Shown: positions 1 to 8,678 of the stretch, one piece after another
How positions within the stretch are numbered: the first letter of the stretch is position 1
Layout of the letters: each line of letters begins with the position of its first letter
Assembly (NCBI RefSeq): GCF_008364765.1
Contig: NZ_VTUY01000015.1
Coordinates: 1 to 64,000 of the forward strand
DNA length: 64,000 nt
Direction: 5' to 3'
Origin: Bacillus sp. CH30_1T
Lineage (GTDB): Bacteria; Bacillota; Bacilli; Bacillales; Bacillaceae_B
Position numbers and translations under genes: made by a program
Notes under the pieces: generated by a model
Told to the model about the DNA's origin: nothing
What the model saw: only the letters and a program-made list of their open reading frames with translations
Database searches by the model: none

Positions 1-187
<187 letters not shown>

Positions 188-341
188 ACAAAGAGTCATT
201 TTTTAAATGAACGATAATTGGTCGGTATTCGGCTTTCTTGACATCAATTCTTTATCTAGTTTTCAGGGAATAAATTTTAATTTACCCCTTGAAAATTCTC
301 GGAAATATTATATAATAATATTTGTCATTGTAAGCAATATG

Positions 342-458
<117 letters not shown>

Positions 459-466
459 TATATCAT

Positions 467-541
467 TCCGCAGTAGCTCAGTGGTAGAGCTATCGGCTGT
501 TAACCGATCGGTCGCAAGTTCGAATCTTGCCTGCGGAGCCA
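467..541 (+). tRNA. tRNA-Asn (GTT)
   Basis: Cloverleaf with acceptor TCCGCAG/CTGCGGA, anticodon loop CTGTTAA (GTT), T-loop GTTCGAATC and an encoded CCA end. First tRNA after the 5S gene. Confidence 0.96.
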
Positions 542-543
542 TT

Positions 544-616
544 GCTTCCATAGCTCAGCAGGTAGAGTGCTTCCATGGTAAGGAAGAGGTCACCGGTTCG
601 AGCCCGGTTGGAAGCT
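544..616 (+). tRNA. tRNA-Thr (GGT)
   Basis: Acceptor GCTTCCA/TGGAAGC, anticodon stem CTTCC/GGAAG with loop ATGGTAA giving GGT, T-loop GTTCGAGCC. No encoded CCA (followed by TTTTA), so CCA must be added after processing. Only two bases separate it from tRNA-Asn. Confidence 0.95.
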
Positions 617-636
617 TTTATATTTTTATTCAGAAT

Positions 637-711
637 GGCCCATTGGTCAAGCGGTTAAGACACCGCCCTTTCACGGCGGTAACACGGGTTCGAATCCCGT
701 ATGGGTCACCA
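637..711 (+). tRNA. tRNA-Glu (TTC)
   Basis: Acceptor GGCCCAT/ATGGGTC, anticodon stem CCGCC/GGCGG with loop CTTTCAC giving TTC, T-loop GTTCGAATC, encoded CCA. Directly followed by a T-rich spacer hairpin. Confidence 0.96.
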
Positions 712-713
712 AA

Positions 714-738
714 GTTTTTTGCGGAAGCAAAATAACCT
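714..738 (+). repeat. tRNA-spacer hairpin, copy 1
   Basis: Small hairpin TTTTGC-GGAA-GCAAAA directly behind the CCA of tRNA-Glu. It shares core and position with the copies after tRNA-Val and tRNA-Ala. Confidence 0.6.
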
Positions 739-752
739 ACCAATTACATAGT

Positions 753-828
753 GGAGGATTAGCTCAGCTGGGAGAGCATCTGCCTTACAAGCAGAGGGTC
801 GGCGGTTCGATCCCGTCATCCTCCACCA
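753..828 (+). tRNA. tRNA-Val (TAC)
   Basis: Acceptor GGAGGAT/ATCCTCC, anticodon loop CTTACAA giving TAC, T-loop GTTCGATCC, encoded CCA; followed by a second spacer hairpin of the same type as after tRNA-Glu. Confidence 0.96.
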
Positions 829-856
829 AAGATTTTTGCGCCAGCAAAATATCTTT
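828..856 (+). repeat. tRNA-spacer hairpin, copy 2
   Basis: AAAGAT-TTTTGC, loop GCCA, then GCAAAA-TATCTTT, right behind tRNA-Val. The outer AAAGAT/ATCTTT pairs extend the stem. Confidence 0.6.
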
Positions 857-913
857 CCTTAAAAAGCTTCTGTGAAGTAACTTTCCATTAAGACTTCATA
901 TTAAAGTGAATAT

Positions 914-989
<76 letters not shown>

Positions 990-1000
990 TTTATTTAGCT

Positions 1001-1084
1001 GGAGGGGTAGCGAAGTGGCTAAACGCGGCGGACTGTAAATCCGCTCCTTCGGGTTCGGCAGTTCGAATCTGCCCCCCTCCACCA
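1001..1084 (+). tRNA. tRNA-Tyr (GTA)
   Basis: Class II tRNA with a long variable arm (84 bases). Acceptor GGAGGGG/CCCCTCC, anticodon stem GCGGA/TCCGC around CTGTAAA giving GTA, encoded CCA. Confidence 0.96.
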
Positions 1085-1152
1085 TTTTGTATATTTAAGT
1101 GTAAAATGGACATCCTATAAATGTCCCTTTTTTATGCCATTAAAGTAATTAT

Positions 1153-1227
1153 TGGGCTATAGCCAAGCGGTAAGGCATCGCACTTTGACTGCGACATGCG
1201 TTGGTTCGAATCCAGCTAGCCCAGCCA
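1153..1227 (+). tRNA. tRNA-Gln (TTG)
   Basis: Acceptor TGGGCTA/TAGCCCA, anticodon loop CTTTGAC giving TTG, T-loop GTTCGAATC, encoded CCA. Confidence 0.95.
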
Positions 1228-1232
1228 CTTAA

Positions 1233-1305
1233 GAGCCATTAGCTCAGTTGGTAGAGCATCTGACTTTTAATCAGAGGGTCGAAGGTTCGAGTCCTTCATG
1301 GCTCA
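1233..1305 (+). tRNA. tRNA-Lys (TTT)
   Basis: Acceptor GAGCCAT/ATGGCTC, anticodon loop CTTTTAA giving TTT, T-loop GTTCGAGTC. The 3' end reads TCA instead of CCA, so CCA is not encoded. Five bases separate it from tRNA-Gln. Confidence 0.95.
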
Positions 1306-1365
1306 TCACACATTTTCTCACATGCTAAGTAAGGTGTGAGAATTTCTCTATAATCCATAACATAT

Positions 1366-1441
1366 GGGGCCTTAGCTCAGCTGGGAGAGCGCCTGCTTTG
1401 CACGCAGGAGGTCAGCGGTTCGATCCCGCTAGGCTCCACCA
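1366..1441 (+). tRNA. tRNA-Ala (TGC)
   Basis: Acceptor GGGGCCT/AGGCTCC, anticodon stem CCTGC/GCAGG with loop TTTGCAC giving TGC, encoded CCA. Last tRNA of the cluster. Confidence 0.96.
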
Positions 1442-1500
1442 AGATTTTTTGCGAGAGCAAAATAATCTTCATTGATTTTTTTGCTGAAAGCAAAATATCT
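1441..1500 (+). repeat. tRNA-spacer hairpins, copies 3 and 4
   Basis: Two adjacent hairpins behind tRNA-Ala: AAGATTTTTTGC with loop GAGA and GCAAAATAATCTT (about 1441-1469), then GATTTTTTTGC with a TGAA-type loop and GCAAAATATC (about 1474-1499). Same core as copies 1 and 2. Confidence 0.6.
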
Positions 1501-1553
1501 ATCCGCTTACGAAATATTAGCGGAGTAAAATAACCATACATACGACATGATTG

Positions 1554-1590
1554 AACCTTGAATCTTTTAGGAGATTTAAGGTTTTTTTGT
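1554..1590 (+). terminator. Intrinsic terminator of the rRNA-tRNA operon
   Basis: Stem AACCTTGAATCT (1554-1565) with AGATTTAAGGTT (1572-1583) containing one G-U pair, followed by a run of T. It closes the rrn/tRNA transcript. Confidence 0.85.
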
Positions 1591-1880
1591 TTGTATTGGA
1601 CAAGTAAGTACGAAAATCATTCTATCCCCCTTAAAAAACATTCCATTTAAAAGGATATTTTTAACTTTCCAACATTTGTTTTCAAATTTAAAATTTTATT
1701 TGTTATTCTGGACCAGTTATTTTCAAATTCCGGATATTATGCCAAAATGATCTTTACCACTCTCCTCAAACCAAAATCGATCCCACACTTGCATCTTCGC
1801 CCAAAACCCGTCTACATAATCTTACATCAATCTACCTCAAATCCCTCTACACACGCATATATATACACAATCCTGTCCAG

Positions 1881-1910
1881 TTGAACCATGGCTCATAATA
1901 TGGATAGAAT
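1881..1910 (+). promoter_or_regulatory. Candidate SigA promoter of rocF
   Basis: TTGAAC (1881-1886) and TAGAAT (1905-1910) with an 18-base spacer, just ahead of the arginase gene. The rest of the 340-base spacer from 1591 is AT-rich with a C-rich stretch around 1760-1850; I see no gene in it and no clear SigL -24/-12 site. Confidence 0.45.
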
Positions 1911-1947
1911 AGAGGTGTAAATAAATTTTGAATTGGGGGAATTTTTC

Positions 1948-2850
1948 ATGAAGAAAAATATTTCTATTATTGGTGTACCAATGGATTTAGGTCAAATGCG
2001 CAGAGGCGTGGATATGGGACCGAGTGCGATTCGTTACGCTGGTATTGTTGAGCGTCTTGAGAACCTTGGATATGACATTAAAGACTTGGGTGATATTGAG
2101 ATTGGCCAGGCTGAGCGTGTACATAATAATCCTGATACGAACCTGCGTAATTTGAAAGCGGTTGCTGAAGCTAGCGAGACGTTGGCAGGTAAGGTGAATG
2201 ATGTAATCGGGAGTGGAGATTTCCCATTAATCTTTGGTGGAGACCACAGTATTGCCATAGGAACATTGGCTGGTGTTTCGTCTCACTATGAAAACTTAGG
2301 TGTGATTTGGTATGACGCACACGGTGATTTGAATACGGGGGATACGTCTCCGTCAGGTAACATCCATGGAATGCCTCTTGCGGTAAGCCTGGGCATCGGC
2401 CATGAAGATTTGACGGGTATCGGGCAGAGCTCACCAAAGATCAAGCCTGAGAATATCGTCATTATTGGAGCTCGTTCATTAGATGAAGGTGAAAGAGAGT
2501 TAATTAAAGAAAAAGGCATTAAAGTTTACACGATGCACGAAATCGATCGCCTTGGCATGACAAAGGTAATGGAAGAGTCCATTGACTACTTGAAGGGCAG
2601 AACGGATGGTGTCCATTTATCACTTGATTTAGACGGATTAGACCCGAGCGACGCACCTGGTGTAGGTACTCCTGTTCTTGGAGGAATCAGCTACCGTGAA
2701 AGTCACTTAGCGATGGAGATGCTAGAAGAGTCAGGAATGATTACTTCTGCAGAATTTGTAGAGGTAAATCCTATCCTGGATGAGAAGAATAAAACCGCTA
2801 CTGTTGCTGTTGCGTTGATGGGGTCACTATTTGGAGAGAAATTACTATAA
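1948..2850 (+). CDS. rocF: Arginase
   Basis: Hydrolyses L-arginine to ornithine and urea in the cytoplasm, the first step of the arginase catabolic route. The 300-residue protein has the three manganese-binding signatures of the ureohydrolase family: GGDHS at 97-101, DAHGD at 123-127 and DLDGLDP at 227-233. Length fits family arginases. The ATG at 1948 is preceded by GGGGGA at a spacing of 7 bases; the in-frame TTG at 1933 overlaps this Shine-Dalgarno sequence and was rejected. It stands alone, ahead of sigW; rocD and rocE are not in the window. A bidirectional hairpin follows the stop. Confidence 0.95.
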   Translation: MKKNISIIGVPMDLGQMRRGVDMGPSAIRYAGIVERLENLGYDIKDLGDIEIGQAERVHNNPDTNLRNLKAVAEASETLAGKVNDVIGSGDFPLIFGGDHSIAIGTLAGVSSHYENLGVIWYDAHGDLNTGDTSPSGNIHGMPLAVSLGIGHEDLTGIGQSSPKIKPENIVIIGARSLDEGERELIKEKGIKVYTMHEIDRLGMTKVMEESIDYLKGRTDGVHLSLDLDGLDPSDAPGVGTPVLGGISYRESHLAMEMLEESGMITSAEFVEVNPILDEKNKTATVAVALMGSLFGEKLL

Positions 2851-2865
2851 TCAAAAGGAAAAAAT

Positions 2866-2897
2866 AAGGCTGAGAACCCTTGGAGGTTCTCAGCCTT
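2866..2897. terminator. Bidirectional terminator between rocF and spo0E-like gene
   Basis: 13-bp stem AAGGCTGAGAACC/GGTTCTCAGCCTT with a 6-base loop. On the minus strand it is followed by a T-rich run (TATTTTTTCC), so it serves the convergent small gene best, and can also end rocF. Confidence 0.8.
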
Positions 2898-2909
2898 CAT
2901 CTATTCGCT

Positions 2910-3059
2910 TCAATGGTGCTTGACCACTTGATATTGATTTAACAGATCATCAAGACGAGTACTCAAATCAACTACTTGCTCGTCGGCAAAGGATGACTTT
3001 AATGCTAGTTCAACCATTTGGCGACGGCAGTCTTCAATTTGAAATAATAAATCATTCAT
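2910..3059 (-). CDS. Spo0E-like aspartyl-phosphate phosphatase
   Basis: A 49-residue protein, MNDLLFQIEDCRRQM at its start and LSTRLDDLLNQYQ near its end. It fits the Spo0E-like phosphatase family: a two-helix hairpin with an N-terminal Ile/Arg/Met helix and the S-x-x-x-D type motif (STRLD at 33-37). Family members dephosphorylate Spo0A~P and delay sporulation. The start is supported by GAGGGGAAG about six bases upstream on the minus strand. It is convergent with rocF, shares its terminator and is divergent from sigW. Assignment rests on length and motif, so the target protein is inferred. Confidence 0.8.
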   Translation of the reverse strand: MNDLLFQIEDCRRQMVELALKSSFADEQVVDLSTRLDDLLNQYQVVKHH

Positions 3060-3176
3060 TCTTCCCCTCATTTCGAGATCCTCCCACAAAGAAATAATTA
3101 GTTCCTTTATACCCTTTTTCTAATAATTGTAAACATTTTTCCCGGAAAATTTGTTAGGATAGTAATATAAAAAAAT

Positions 3177-3203
3177 TGAAACCTTATGGTAGGAAGTTAC
3201 GTA
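3177..3203 (+). promoter_or_regulatory. SigW-type autoregulatory promoter
   Basis: TGAAAC (3177-3182) and CGTA (3200-3203) with a 17-base spacer (TGAAACC N16 CGTA), the consensus for SigW. It lies 35 bases upstream of sigW, so the sigma factor drives its own operon, as in B. subtilis. Confidence 0.85.
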
Positions 3204-3237
3204 TATAAATATAGCCGCATAGAGCGGAGGTTGTGAA

Positions 3238-3801
3238 ATGGAAGCGTTAGTGAAAAAGCGGATTAAGCAAGTATTGAAAGGTGATCAGAACGCCTTTGCC
3301 GAATTAGTCGAGCTTTATAAGGATAAAGTGTTCCAAATCTGCTACCGGATGCTTGGAAATCGTCATGAAGCAGAGGATATTGCCCAAGAAGCTTTTATCA
3401 GGGCATATGTCAATATTGAAACCTTTAATCAGAAGAGAAAGTTTTCGACCTGGCTATTTAGGATAGCGACAAATCTTTGTATCGACAGGATCCGTAAGAA
3501 GAAACCGGATTATTTCTTAGATGCAGAGGTAGCAGGGACTGAGGGCTTGACGATGTACTCACAAGTGGCTGCGGATGTTCAGCTGCCGGAAGAAGAAGTA
3601 GAGAATATGGAGCTTCAGGAAACCATTCAGAAGGAAATTTCCAAGTTGCCTGAGAAGTATCGATCGGTAATTGTTTTAAAATATATCGAGGAGCTTCCTC
3701 TTCAAGAAATCAGCGAGATATTGGATTTACCCCTGGGAACGGTTAAAACGAGAGTACATAGGGGGCGTGAAGCTCTCCGTAAACAATTAAGATCACTGTA
3801 G
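3238..3801 (+). CDS. sigW: ECF RNA polymerase sigma factor SigW
   Basis: 187-residue ECF sigma factor directing the response to cell-envelope stress and membrane-active compounds. Region 2 spans about 22-92 (EDIAQEAFIRAYVN, FSTWLFRIATNLCIDRIRKK) and region 4 about 128-185 (LPEKYRSVIVLKYIEELP, then LPLGTVKTRVHRGREALR). GGAGG is 7 bases before the ATG. It has a SigW promoter upstream and the anti-sigma gene 15 bases downstream. The sequence and context match B. subtilis SigW closely. Confidence 0.97.
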   Translation: MEALVKKRIKQVLKGDQNAFAELVELYKDKVFQICYRMLGNRHEAEDIAQEAFIRAYVNIETFNQKRKFSTWLFRIATNLCIDRIRKKKPDYFLDAEVAGTEGLTMYSQVAADVQLPEEEVENMELQETIQKEISKLPEKYRSVIVLKYIEELPLQEISEILDLPLGTVKTRVHRGREALRKQLRSL

Positions 3802-3816
3802 AGAGGGTGAGTGAAT

Positions 3817-4449
3817 ATGAAACCTTGTCCTGAAGAAATCATCGAGTATATGCACGATTATTTAGATGGAGATTTAAATAGAAACAAAGAAGAAATGCTG
3901 AAGCATCATTTACAGGAATGCAGTGAGTGTCAGCATCACTTTCATGAGCTGAAAAAAGCGATTGCGTTTGTACAGAGTACCTCTCATATTAGTGCTTCTG
4001 CAGACTTTACAGATAGAGTTATGTCAAGATTGCCGAAAGAGAAGAAGAAAGTGGGGGTCGAGAGGTGGTTCCGCCACCATCCGCTACTCACGGCTGCGGC
4101 CCTATTCTTTTTCTTTATGACCGGCAGCTTCTTAACTTCATGGAATGACGATCAGGATTTTTCATTTACGAAGAATGCGAAGTTAGTGGTTCAGGATCAT
4201 ACGGTTGTGGTGCCTGAGGGTGAAGTCGTGAAAGGAGATCTGACGGTCCGGAATGGTGATGTGAAAATTGAAGGAAAAGTAACGGGGAATGTCACGGTCA
4301 TTAATGGAAAGCAGTACTTGGCTTCTGCAGGGAGCGTGACAGGAGAAATCCATGAAATCGATGCGGCATTTGAGTGGCTTTGGTACCAGATCAAAAAAGG
4401 GGCTAAAGACACGATGGATTGGGGAAATTCGCAACTTGAAGAAAAGTAG
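3817..4449 (+). CDS. rsiW: Anti-sigma-W factor RsiW
   Basis: Membrane-anchored anti-sigma factor that holds SigW inactive until proteolysis. The N-terminal zinc anti-sigma domain has H31-x3-C35-x2-C38. One membrane segment at about 90-108 is followed by an extracytoplasmic domain with repeated GDLTVRNGDVKIEGKVTGNV-type beta strands. 210 residues, close to B. subtilis RsiW. GTG 3811 is in frame but only three bases from the GAGAGGG ribosome site; ATG 3817 has a 9-base spacing and gives the usual N-terminus. Transcribed with sigW. Confidence 0.95.
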   Translation: MKPCPEEIIEYMHDYLDGDLNRNKEEMLKHHLQECSECQHHFHELKKAIAFVQSTSHISASADFTDRVMSRLPKEKKKVGVERWFRHHPLLTAAALFFFFMTGSFLTSWNDDQDFSFTKNAKLVVQDHTVVVPEGEVVKGDLTVRNGDVKIEGKVTGNVTVINGKQYLASAGSVTGEIHEIDAAFEWLWYQIKKGAKDTMDWGNSQLEEK

Positions 4450-4493
4450 GATAAAATAGAGGGGATGGAAGTAAGGTCCGTCCCTAAAAAGGA

Positions 4494-4525
4494 CTGACAT
4501 ATATGAATCTATGTCAGTTTTTTTA
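4494..4525 (+). terminator. Intrinsic terminator after rsiW
   Basis: Stem CTGACATA/TATGTCAG followed by seven T residues; ends the sigW-rsiW operon. A copy of the dispersed AGGTCCGTCCCT motif (4474-4485) sits just before it. Confidence 0.8.
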
Positions 4526-4586
4526 TGCAAAAACGTGAGTTCATGAATAGAAGAGAAAGAATCATGAAGCCGTGGGTGTCTTTCAT

Positions 4587-4612
4587 TTGACAGTGATAAA
4601 ATATGCTATAAT
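4587..4612 (+). promoter_or_regulatory. Possible promoter of the cdaA operon
   Basis: Perfect TTGACA (4587-4592) and TATAAT (4607-4612) boxes, but only 14 bases apart instead of about 17. Either the spacing is really short or another -35 box is used. Confidence 0.4.
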
Positions 4613-4684
4613 AGGAACGTTACGAAAATGGAGAAGCCACACATGGCGGCTTACGCTTTCGATTAAGCTATTGGAGGATGTAAT

Positions 4685-5521
4685 ATGCCGTTTATCGATA
4701 TTTTTTCGGATTACTCCGCGCTGGATTATGTCTCGGATATAGTAGATATACTCGTAGTATGGTTTGTAATCTATAAACTGATCATGCTGATAAAAGGAAC
4801 GAAAGCAGTACAATTATTAAAAGGTATTTTTGTCATTATCATTGTGAGAGGTCTTAGTAGTATCTTTGGATTGGATACACTGGGATGGATGATGGAGCAA
4901 GCCCTCACATGGGGGTTCCTGGCGATTATTATCATCTTCCAGCCTGAACTCCGCAGAGCCCTTGAACAATTGGGAAGGGGCCGTTTATTCTCAAGGACTG
5001 GACTTCAGGAAGAAGAAGAGCAGGAGCAGATGATTGAATCAATGACGAAAGCCGTAAGCTATATGGCAAAACGTCGAATTGGTGCCCTCCTTACTCTTGA
5101 ACGGGAAACAGGGATGAGTGATTATATTGAAACAGGTATACCACTCAATGCCAAGATTACTTCCCAATTGCTGATTAATATCTTTATTCCCAATACACCT
5201 CTTCATGATGGAGCTGTTATCATTCAAAAAAATCAAATTGCTGCAGCGGCTTGTTATCTTCCATTATCGGAAAGCCCATTCATTTCGAAAGAACTTGGAA
5301 CAAGACACCGGGCAGCACTTGGCGTCAGTGAGGTAACAGATAGTATTACGATTGTTGTATCAGAAGAAACGGGAGCTATCTCCATTACGAAAAATGGAGA
5401 GTTACATCGCGACCTCTCTTTGGAGCGCTTCACAGAAATTCTTATGGTAGAGCTCATAGGCGATAAGACAAATGCTTCCTCGACGAAATGGAGTTTTAGG
5501 GGGAAGAAAGAAAATGGATAA
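4685..5521 (+). CDS. cdaA: Diadenylate cyclase CdaA (c-di-AMP synthase)
   Basis: Makes c-di-AMP from two ATP at the membrane. 278 residues: three N-terminal membrane helices (about 10-35, 40-58, 72-86) and a DAC domain from about 95 with the catalytic DGA motif (175-177) and RHR motif (207-209, within GTRHRAA). TTGGAGGATGTAAT places a good ribosome site before the ATG. It overlaps cdaR by 8 bases and precedes glmM, the conserved cdaA-cdaR-glmM arrangement in which CdaR and GlmM modulate the cyclase. Confidence 0.97.
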   Translation: MPFIDIFSDYSALDYVSDIVDILVVWFVIYKLIMLIKGTKAVQLLKGIFVIIIVRGLSSIFGLDTLGWMMEQALTWGFLAIIIIFQPELRRALEQLGRGRLFSRTGLQEEEEQEQMIESMTKAVSYMAKRRIGALLTLERETGMSDYIETGIPLNAKITSQLLINIFIPNTPLHDGAVIIQKNQIAAAACYLPLSESPFISKELGTRHRAALGVSEVTDSITIVVSEETGAISITKNGELHRDLSLERFTEILMVELIGDKTNASSTKWSFRGKKENG

Positions 5522-6755
5522 ATTCATGGAAAGTCGTTGGTTCATGCGTATTGTGGGATTGATGTTAGCATTCATTCTCTATCTGTCCGTCAACTTTGAT
5601 GATATTCAGAAGACGGCTAACAACAACAACGGTAACTCTCAAAATGCGATTGAAACGATCCAGAACGTCCCGCTTGAAGTTTTCTATGATCGTGAGAATT
5701 TAGAAGTAAGCGGCTTGCCAGATACGGTGAATGTGACTGTAGAAGGATCTAAGGCAATTGTTCAACAAGCCAAACAAGTCAAGGATTTCCGGGTTTATGT
5801 AGACTTAAATGATATCGGTATCGGAGAGCATCAGGTTAAGATTAAGATAGATAATATTTCTGAAAAACTCGAAGTGAAACTCGATCCAGATTCCGTCAAT
5901 ATATCGGTTCAAGAAAAGGTAACCGAAGAATTTACGATTGAACCTCAATTCAATGAGAGTATTTTATCCAATGGATATGAAGCAGAAGGACTGGCTGTTG
6001 ATCCGAAAACGGTGAAAGTGACAGGCTCGAAGGATGAAGTGGAGAGAATTGCATATGTCATTGCGACACTTGATCTTGATGAGGAAATCAATGAAAATGT
6101 CACAAGGGAAGCCAGGGTGCAAGTGCTTGACCGTGAGTATAATAAATTAGATGTTCAAATTGATCCGGAAGTGGTCGATGTGACCGTATCGGTTGTAAAC
6201 AAAAGTAAGAGTGTACCGGTCACTATTAAACAAAAAGGCAGTCTTCCAGAAGGGACGACGCTGGAGTCGATTTCAGTTGAGCCTAAGGAGGCAACCATCT
6301 TCGGCAGACAGGATGTACTGGATACAGTAGAAGAGCTGCTTGCAGAAATAGACCTATCTAAGATTACGAAGGATTCAACCATTACGGTACCGCTCGCTCT
6401 GCAAGATGGCTTAAATAAAGTGGCTCCTGAAGAAGTTAAGGTGAAGGTTGATGTCAACACAACCGAGGAAAAGAGCCTATCAGGACTTGAAATCACCCCA
6501 CAAGGATTAGCTGAAGAATATGAATATACAATCATGTCACCTGAAGAAGGTGTCGTTGATGTAGCGCTGAAAGGTCAGAATGCCCAGGTGAGCAAAGTGA
6601 CGAAAGAAGACTTCTCGCTTGCTCTGGATCTTTCAGGGCTCGAGCCCGGTGAACATGAGGTGGAAATAGAGGCAGACGGACCGGAGGATATTGAATGGAC
6701 CTTGTCTCAGCGAACAGTAAAAGTAGAAATTAAAGAAAAGAACACATCAGCATAA
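5514..6755 (+). CDS. cdaR: CdaA regulatory protein CdaR (YbbR)
   Basis: Membrane-anchored regulator of CdaA. 413 residues: one N-terminal membrane helix (about 9-26), then an extracellular part made of four YbbR domains, visible as repeated blocks such as [19 protein letters not shown] and [15 protein letters not shown]. The longer reading frame begins at 5472, but the ATG at 5514 ([12 protein letters not shown]) has AGGGGGAAGAA upstream and is the likely start, overlapping the cdaA stop. Middle gene of the c-di-AMP/glucosamine operon. Confidence 0.94.
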   Translation: MDKFMESRWFMRIVGLMLAFILYLSVNFDDIQKTANNNNGNSQNAIETIQNVPLEVFYDRENLEVSGLPDTVNVTVEGSKAIVQQAKQVKDFRVYVDLNDIGIGEHQVKIKIDNISEKLEVKLDPDSVNISVQEKVTEEFTIEPQFNESILSNGYEAEGLAVDPKTVKVTGSKDEVERIAYVIATLDLDEEINENVTREARVQVLDREYNKLDVQIDPEVVDVTVSVVNKSKSVPVTIKQKGSLPEGTTLESISVEPKEATIFGRQDVLDTVEELLAEIDLSKITKDSTITVPLALQDGLNKVAPEEVKVKVDVNTTEEKSLSGLEITPQGLAEEYEYTIMSPEEGVVDVALKGQNAQVSKVTKEDFSLALDLSGLEPGEHEVEIEADGPEDIEWTLSQRTVKVEIKEKNTSA

Positions 6756-6780
6756 GAGCTGTAAAAAGGAGAGAATGACA

Positions 6781-8130
6781 ATGGGTAAGTATTTTGGAAC
6801 TGATGGAGTAAGAGGTGTAGCGAACACAGAATTAACACCGGAATTAGCATTTAAGCTTGGACGTTTTGGTGGTTATGTTCTAACAAAGGATGCTACGCGT
6901 CCCAAAATATTGATTGGAAGAGATACTCGAATTTCCGGACATATGCTGGAAGGAGCTCTTGTAGCCGGACTTCTATCAATTGGTGCTGAAGTGATGCGCT
7001 TAGGTGTCATTTCAACTCCAGGGGTATCTTACTTAACGAAAGCGTTAGGAGCTCAGGCTGGTGTCATGATTTCTGCTTCTCATAATCCGGTTGCAGATAA
7101 CGGAATTAAATTCTTCGGACCGGATGGCTTCAAGCTATCCGATGACCAGGAAAACGAAATTGAAGATCTATTAGATCAAACCGTTGATCAGCTTCCTCGT
7201 CCGACCGGAGCTGACTTAGGACAAGTTAGTGACTATTTCGAAGGCGGACAAAAATATCTGCAGTATTTAAAACAGTCTGTAGATGAAGATTTCGATGGTT
7301 TACATATTGCGTTAGACTGTGCACATGGTGCAACATCCGCTCTTGCTACTCATCTGTTTGCTGATTTGGATGCTGACATCTCGACGATGGGAGCATCACC
7401 AAACGGGTTGAACATCAATGAGGGTGTAGGATCTACCCACCCTGAAGCACTTGCTGAGATGGTGAAAGAAAAAGGTGCAGACCTGGGGCTTGCCTTTGAT
7501 GGGGATGGGGACCGTATTATCGCAATCGATGAGCATGGACAAATCGTGGATGGTGACCAGATCATGTACATCTGCAGTAAATACTTGAAGTCACAAGGTC
7601 AGTTAAAACAATCTACAGTTGTATCTACAGTCATGAGTAATATTGGCTTCCATAAAGGTCTTGAAGAGAATGGGATCCAAAGCATTCAAACCGCGGTTGG
7701 AGATCGTTATGTAGTGGAAGAAATGAAGAAACATGGCTATACTCTTGGCGGTGAGCAATCTGGCCACATCATCTTCCTGGATTACAATACAACAGGAGAC
7801 GGTCTGTTAACGGGTATCCAACTTGTGAACATTATGAAAGTGACTGGTAAATCATTATCTGAACTAGCGGGAGAAATGCAAAAGTTCCCACAAAAACTTG
7901 TGAATGTACGAGTGACAGACAAGCACCATGTAACGGATAATGAAACAGTTAAAAAAGTGATTCAAAAGGTTGAAGAAGAAATGAACGGAAATGGCCGTAT
8001 CCTTGTTCGTCCTTCTGGAACGGAGCCGTTAGTGCGTGTCATGGCAGAAGCTCCAACCGAAGAACTTTGTGATCGTTATGTTAATGAAATCGTACAAGTT
8101 GTTGATGAAGAAATGGGTCTGAACGAATAG
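6781..8130 (+). CDS. glmM: Phosphoglucosamine mutase
   Basis: Converts glucosamine-6-phosphate to glucosamine-1-phosphate for UDP-GlcNAc and peptidoglycan synthesis. 449 residues: [13 protein letters not shown]-terminus, catalytic serine in ISASHNP (Ser100), metal loop DGDGD (240-244) and C-terminal phosphate-binding [17 protein letters not shown] 6775 lies only two bases after the AAGGAG, so ATG 6781 (8-base spacing) was chosen; it also gives the conserved N-terminus. Last gene of the cdaA operon; GlmM proteins can bind and inhibit CdaA. Confidence 0.97.
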   Translation: MGKYFGTDGVRGVANTELTPELAFKLGRFGGYVLTKDATRPKILIGRDTRISGHMLEGALVAGLLSIGAEVMRLGVISTPGVSYLTKALGAQAGVMISASHNPVADNGIKFFGPDGFKLSDDQENEIEDLLDQTVDQLPRPTGADLGQVSDYFEGGQKYLQYLKQSVDEDFDGLHIALDCAHGATSALATHLFADLDADISTMGASPNGLNINEGVGSTHPEALAEMVKEKGADLGLAFDGDGDRIIAIDEHGQIVDGDQIMYICSKYLKSQGQLKQSTVVSTVMSNIGFHKGLEENGIQSIQTAVGDRYVVEEMKKHGYTLGGEQSGHIIFLDYNTTGDGLLTGIQLVNIMKVTGKSLSELAGEMQKFPQKLVNVRVTDKHHVTDNETVKKVIQKVEEEMNGNGRILVRPSGTEPLVRVMAEAPTEELCDRYVNEIVQVVDEEMGLNE

Positions 8131-8138
8131 TGGAATTT

Positions 8139-8176
8139 ATATGCATAAGGGGTCAATACGTGCTCCTTATGCATAT
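8139..8176 (+). other. Stem-loop after glmM
   Basis: 12-bp perfect stem ATATGCATAAGG/CCTTATGCATAT with a 14-base loop, starting eight bases after the glmM stop. The 3' side is not strongly T-rich, so it may be a weak terminator or a 3'-end stabiliser. Confidence 0.5.
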
Positions 8177-8311
8177 TTAATAAGGAGAGTACTTTTGAAT
8201 ATCATCGAACTACCGTTCTGAAAACGGAAGTTGACTCCTAAGGGTTTATCACTGTTCTGTGTCGGGAACATGACAATGGGATAACAACTTCTTGTTCTTG
8301 TAAGATTTTTA

Positions 8312-8341
8312 TTGACTAGGGGAAACCTGCTAGTGTATGAT
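8312..8341 (+). promoter_or_regulatory. SigA promoter of glmS
   Basis: TTGACT (8312-8317) and TATGAT (8336-8341), 18-base spacer, about 75 bases upstream of the ribozyme cleavage site. Gives glmS its own transcript separate from glmM. Confidence 0.6.
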
Positions 8342-8418
8342 GATTTTGTTTTCGTTTTTCAAATTAAATGGAAATGATTCAAGAAGGAAAGGTGGATAGT
8401 GAGTAATCATCCTTATAA

Positions 8419-8581
8419 AGCGCCAGGGCTAAACGATGGATACGAAAAGGATCGTTTAGTTGACGAGGTGGAGGTTTATCGAGCATTCGGCGGATGCCTC
8501 CCGGTTCGCATGTGTCACCGAGCCGAAAGTTTCTTCCTTAAATCGTTGAGGCAACTTAATGGACAAAGGGAAGAAGAAAGT
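8419..8581 (+). ncRNA. glmS glucosamine-6-phosphate activated ribozyme
   Basis: Self-cleaving riboswitch. Conserved blocks in order: AGCGCCAG at the cleavage site (cut expected between A8419 and G8420), GTTGACGAGG, GGTTTATCGA, CGGCGGATGCCTCCCGG and ACCGAGCCGAAAGT, then the P4 hairpin (TTCTTCC...GGAAGAA). GlcN6P binding triggers cleavage and mRNA decay, so glmS is shut down when its product is abundant. It stands about 100 bases before glmS. Confidence 0.95.
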
Positions 8582-8613
8582 GACCAATAAAATTACTAAT
8601 GACAAACAGAGAT

Positions 8614-8652
8614 AAGGGGGCAAGTTGTCCCCAAAAGAGTTCTTGCCCCCTT
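8614..8652 (+). other. GC-rich stem-loop between glmS ribozyme and start codon
   Basis: 11-bp stem AAGGGGGCAAG/CTTGCCCCCTT with a 17-base loop, ending 8 bases before the glmS ribosome binding site. No T-run follows, so it is not a usual terminator. Confidence 0.6.
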
Positions 8653-8678
8653 GCATGTTCAGGGAGGATATATTAATT

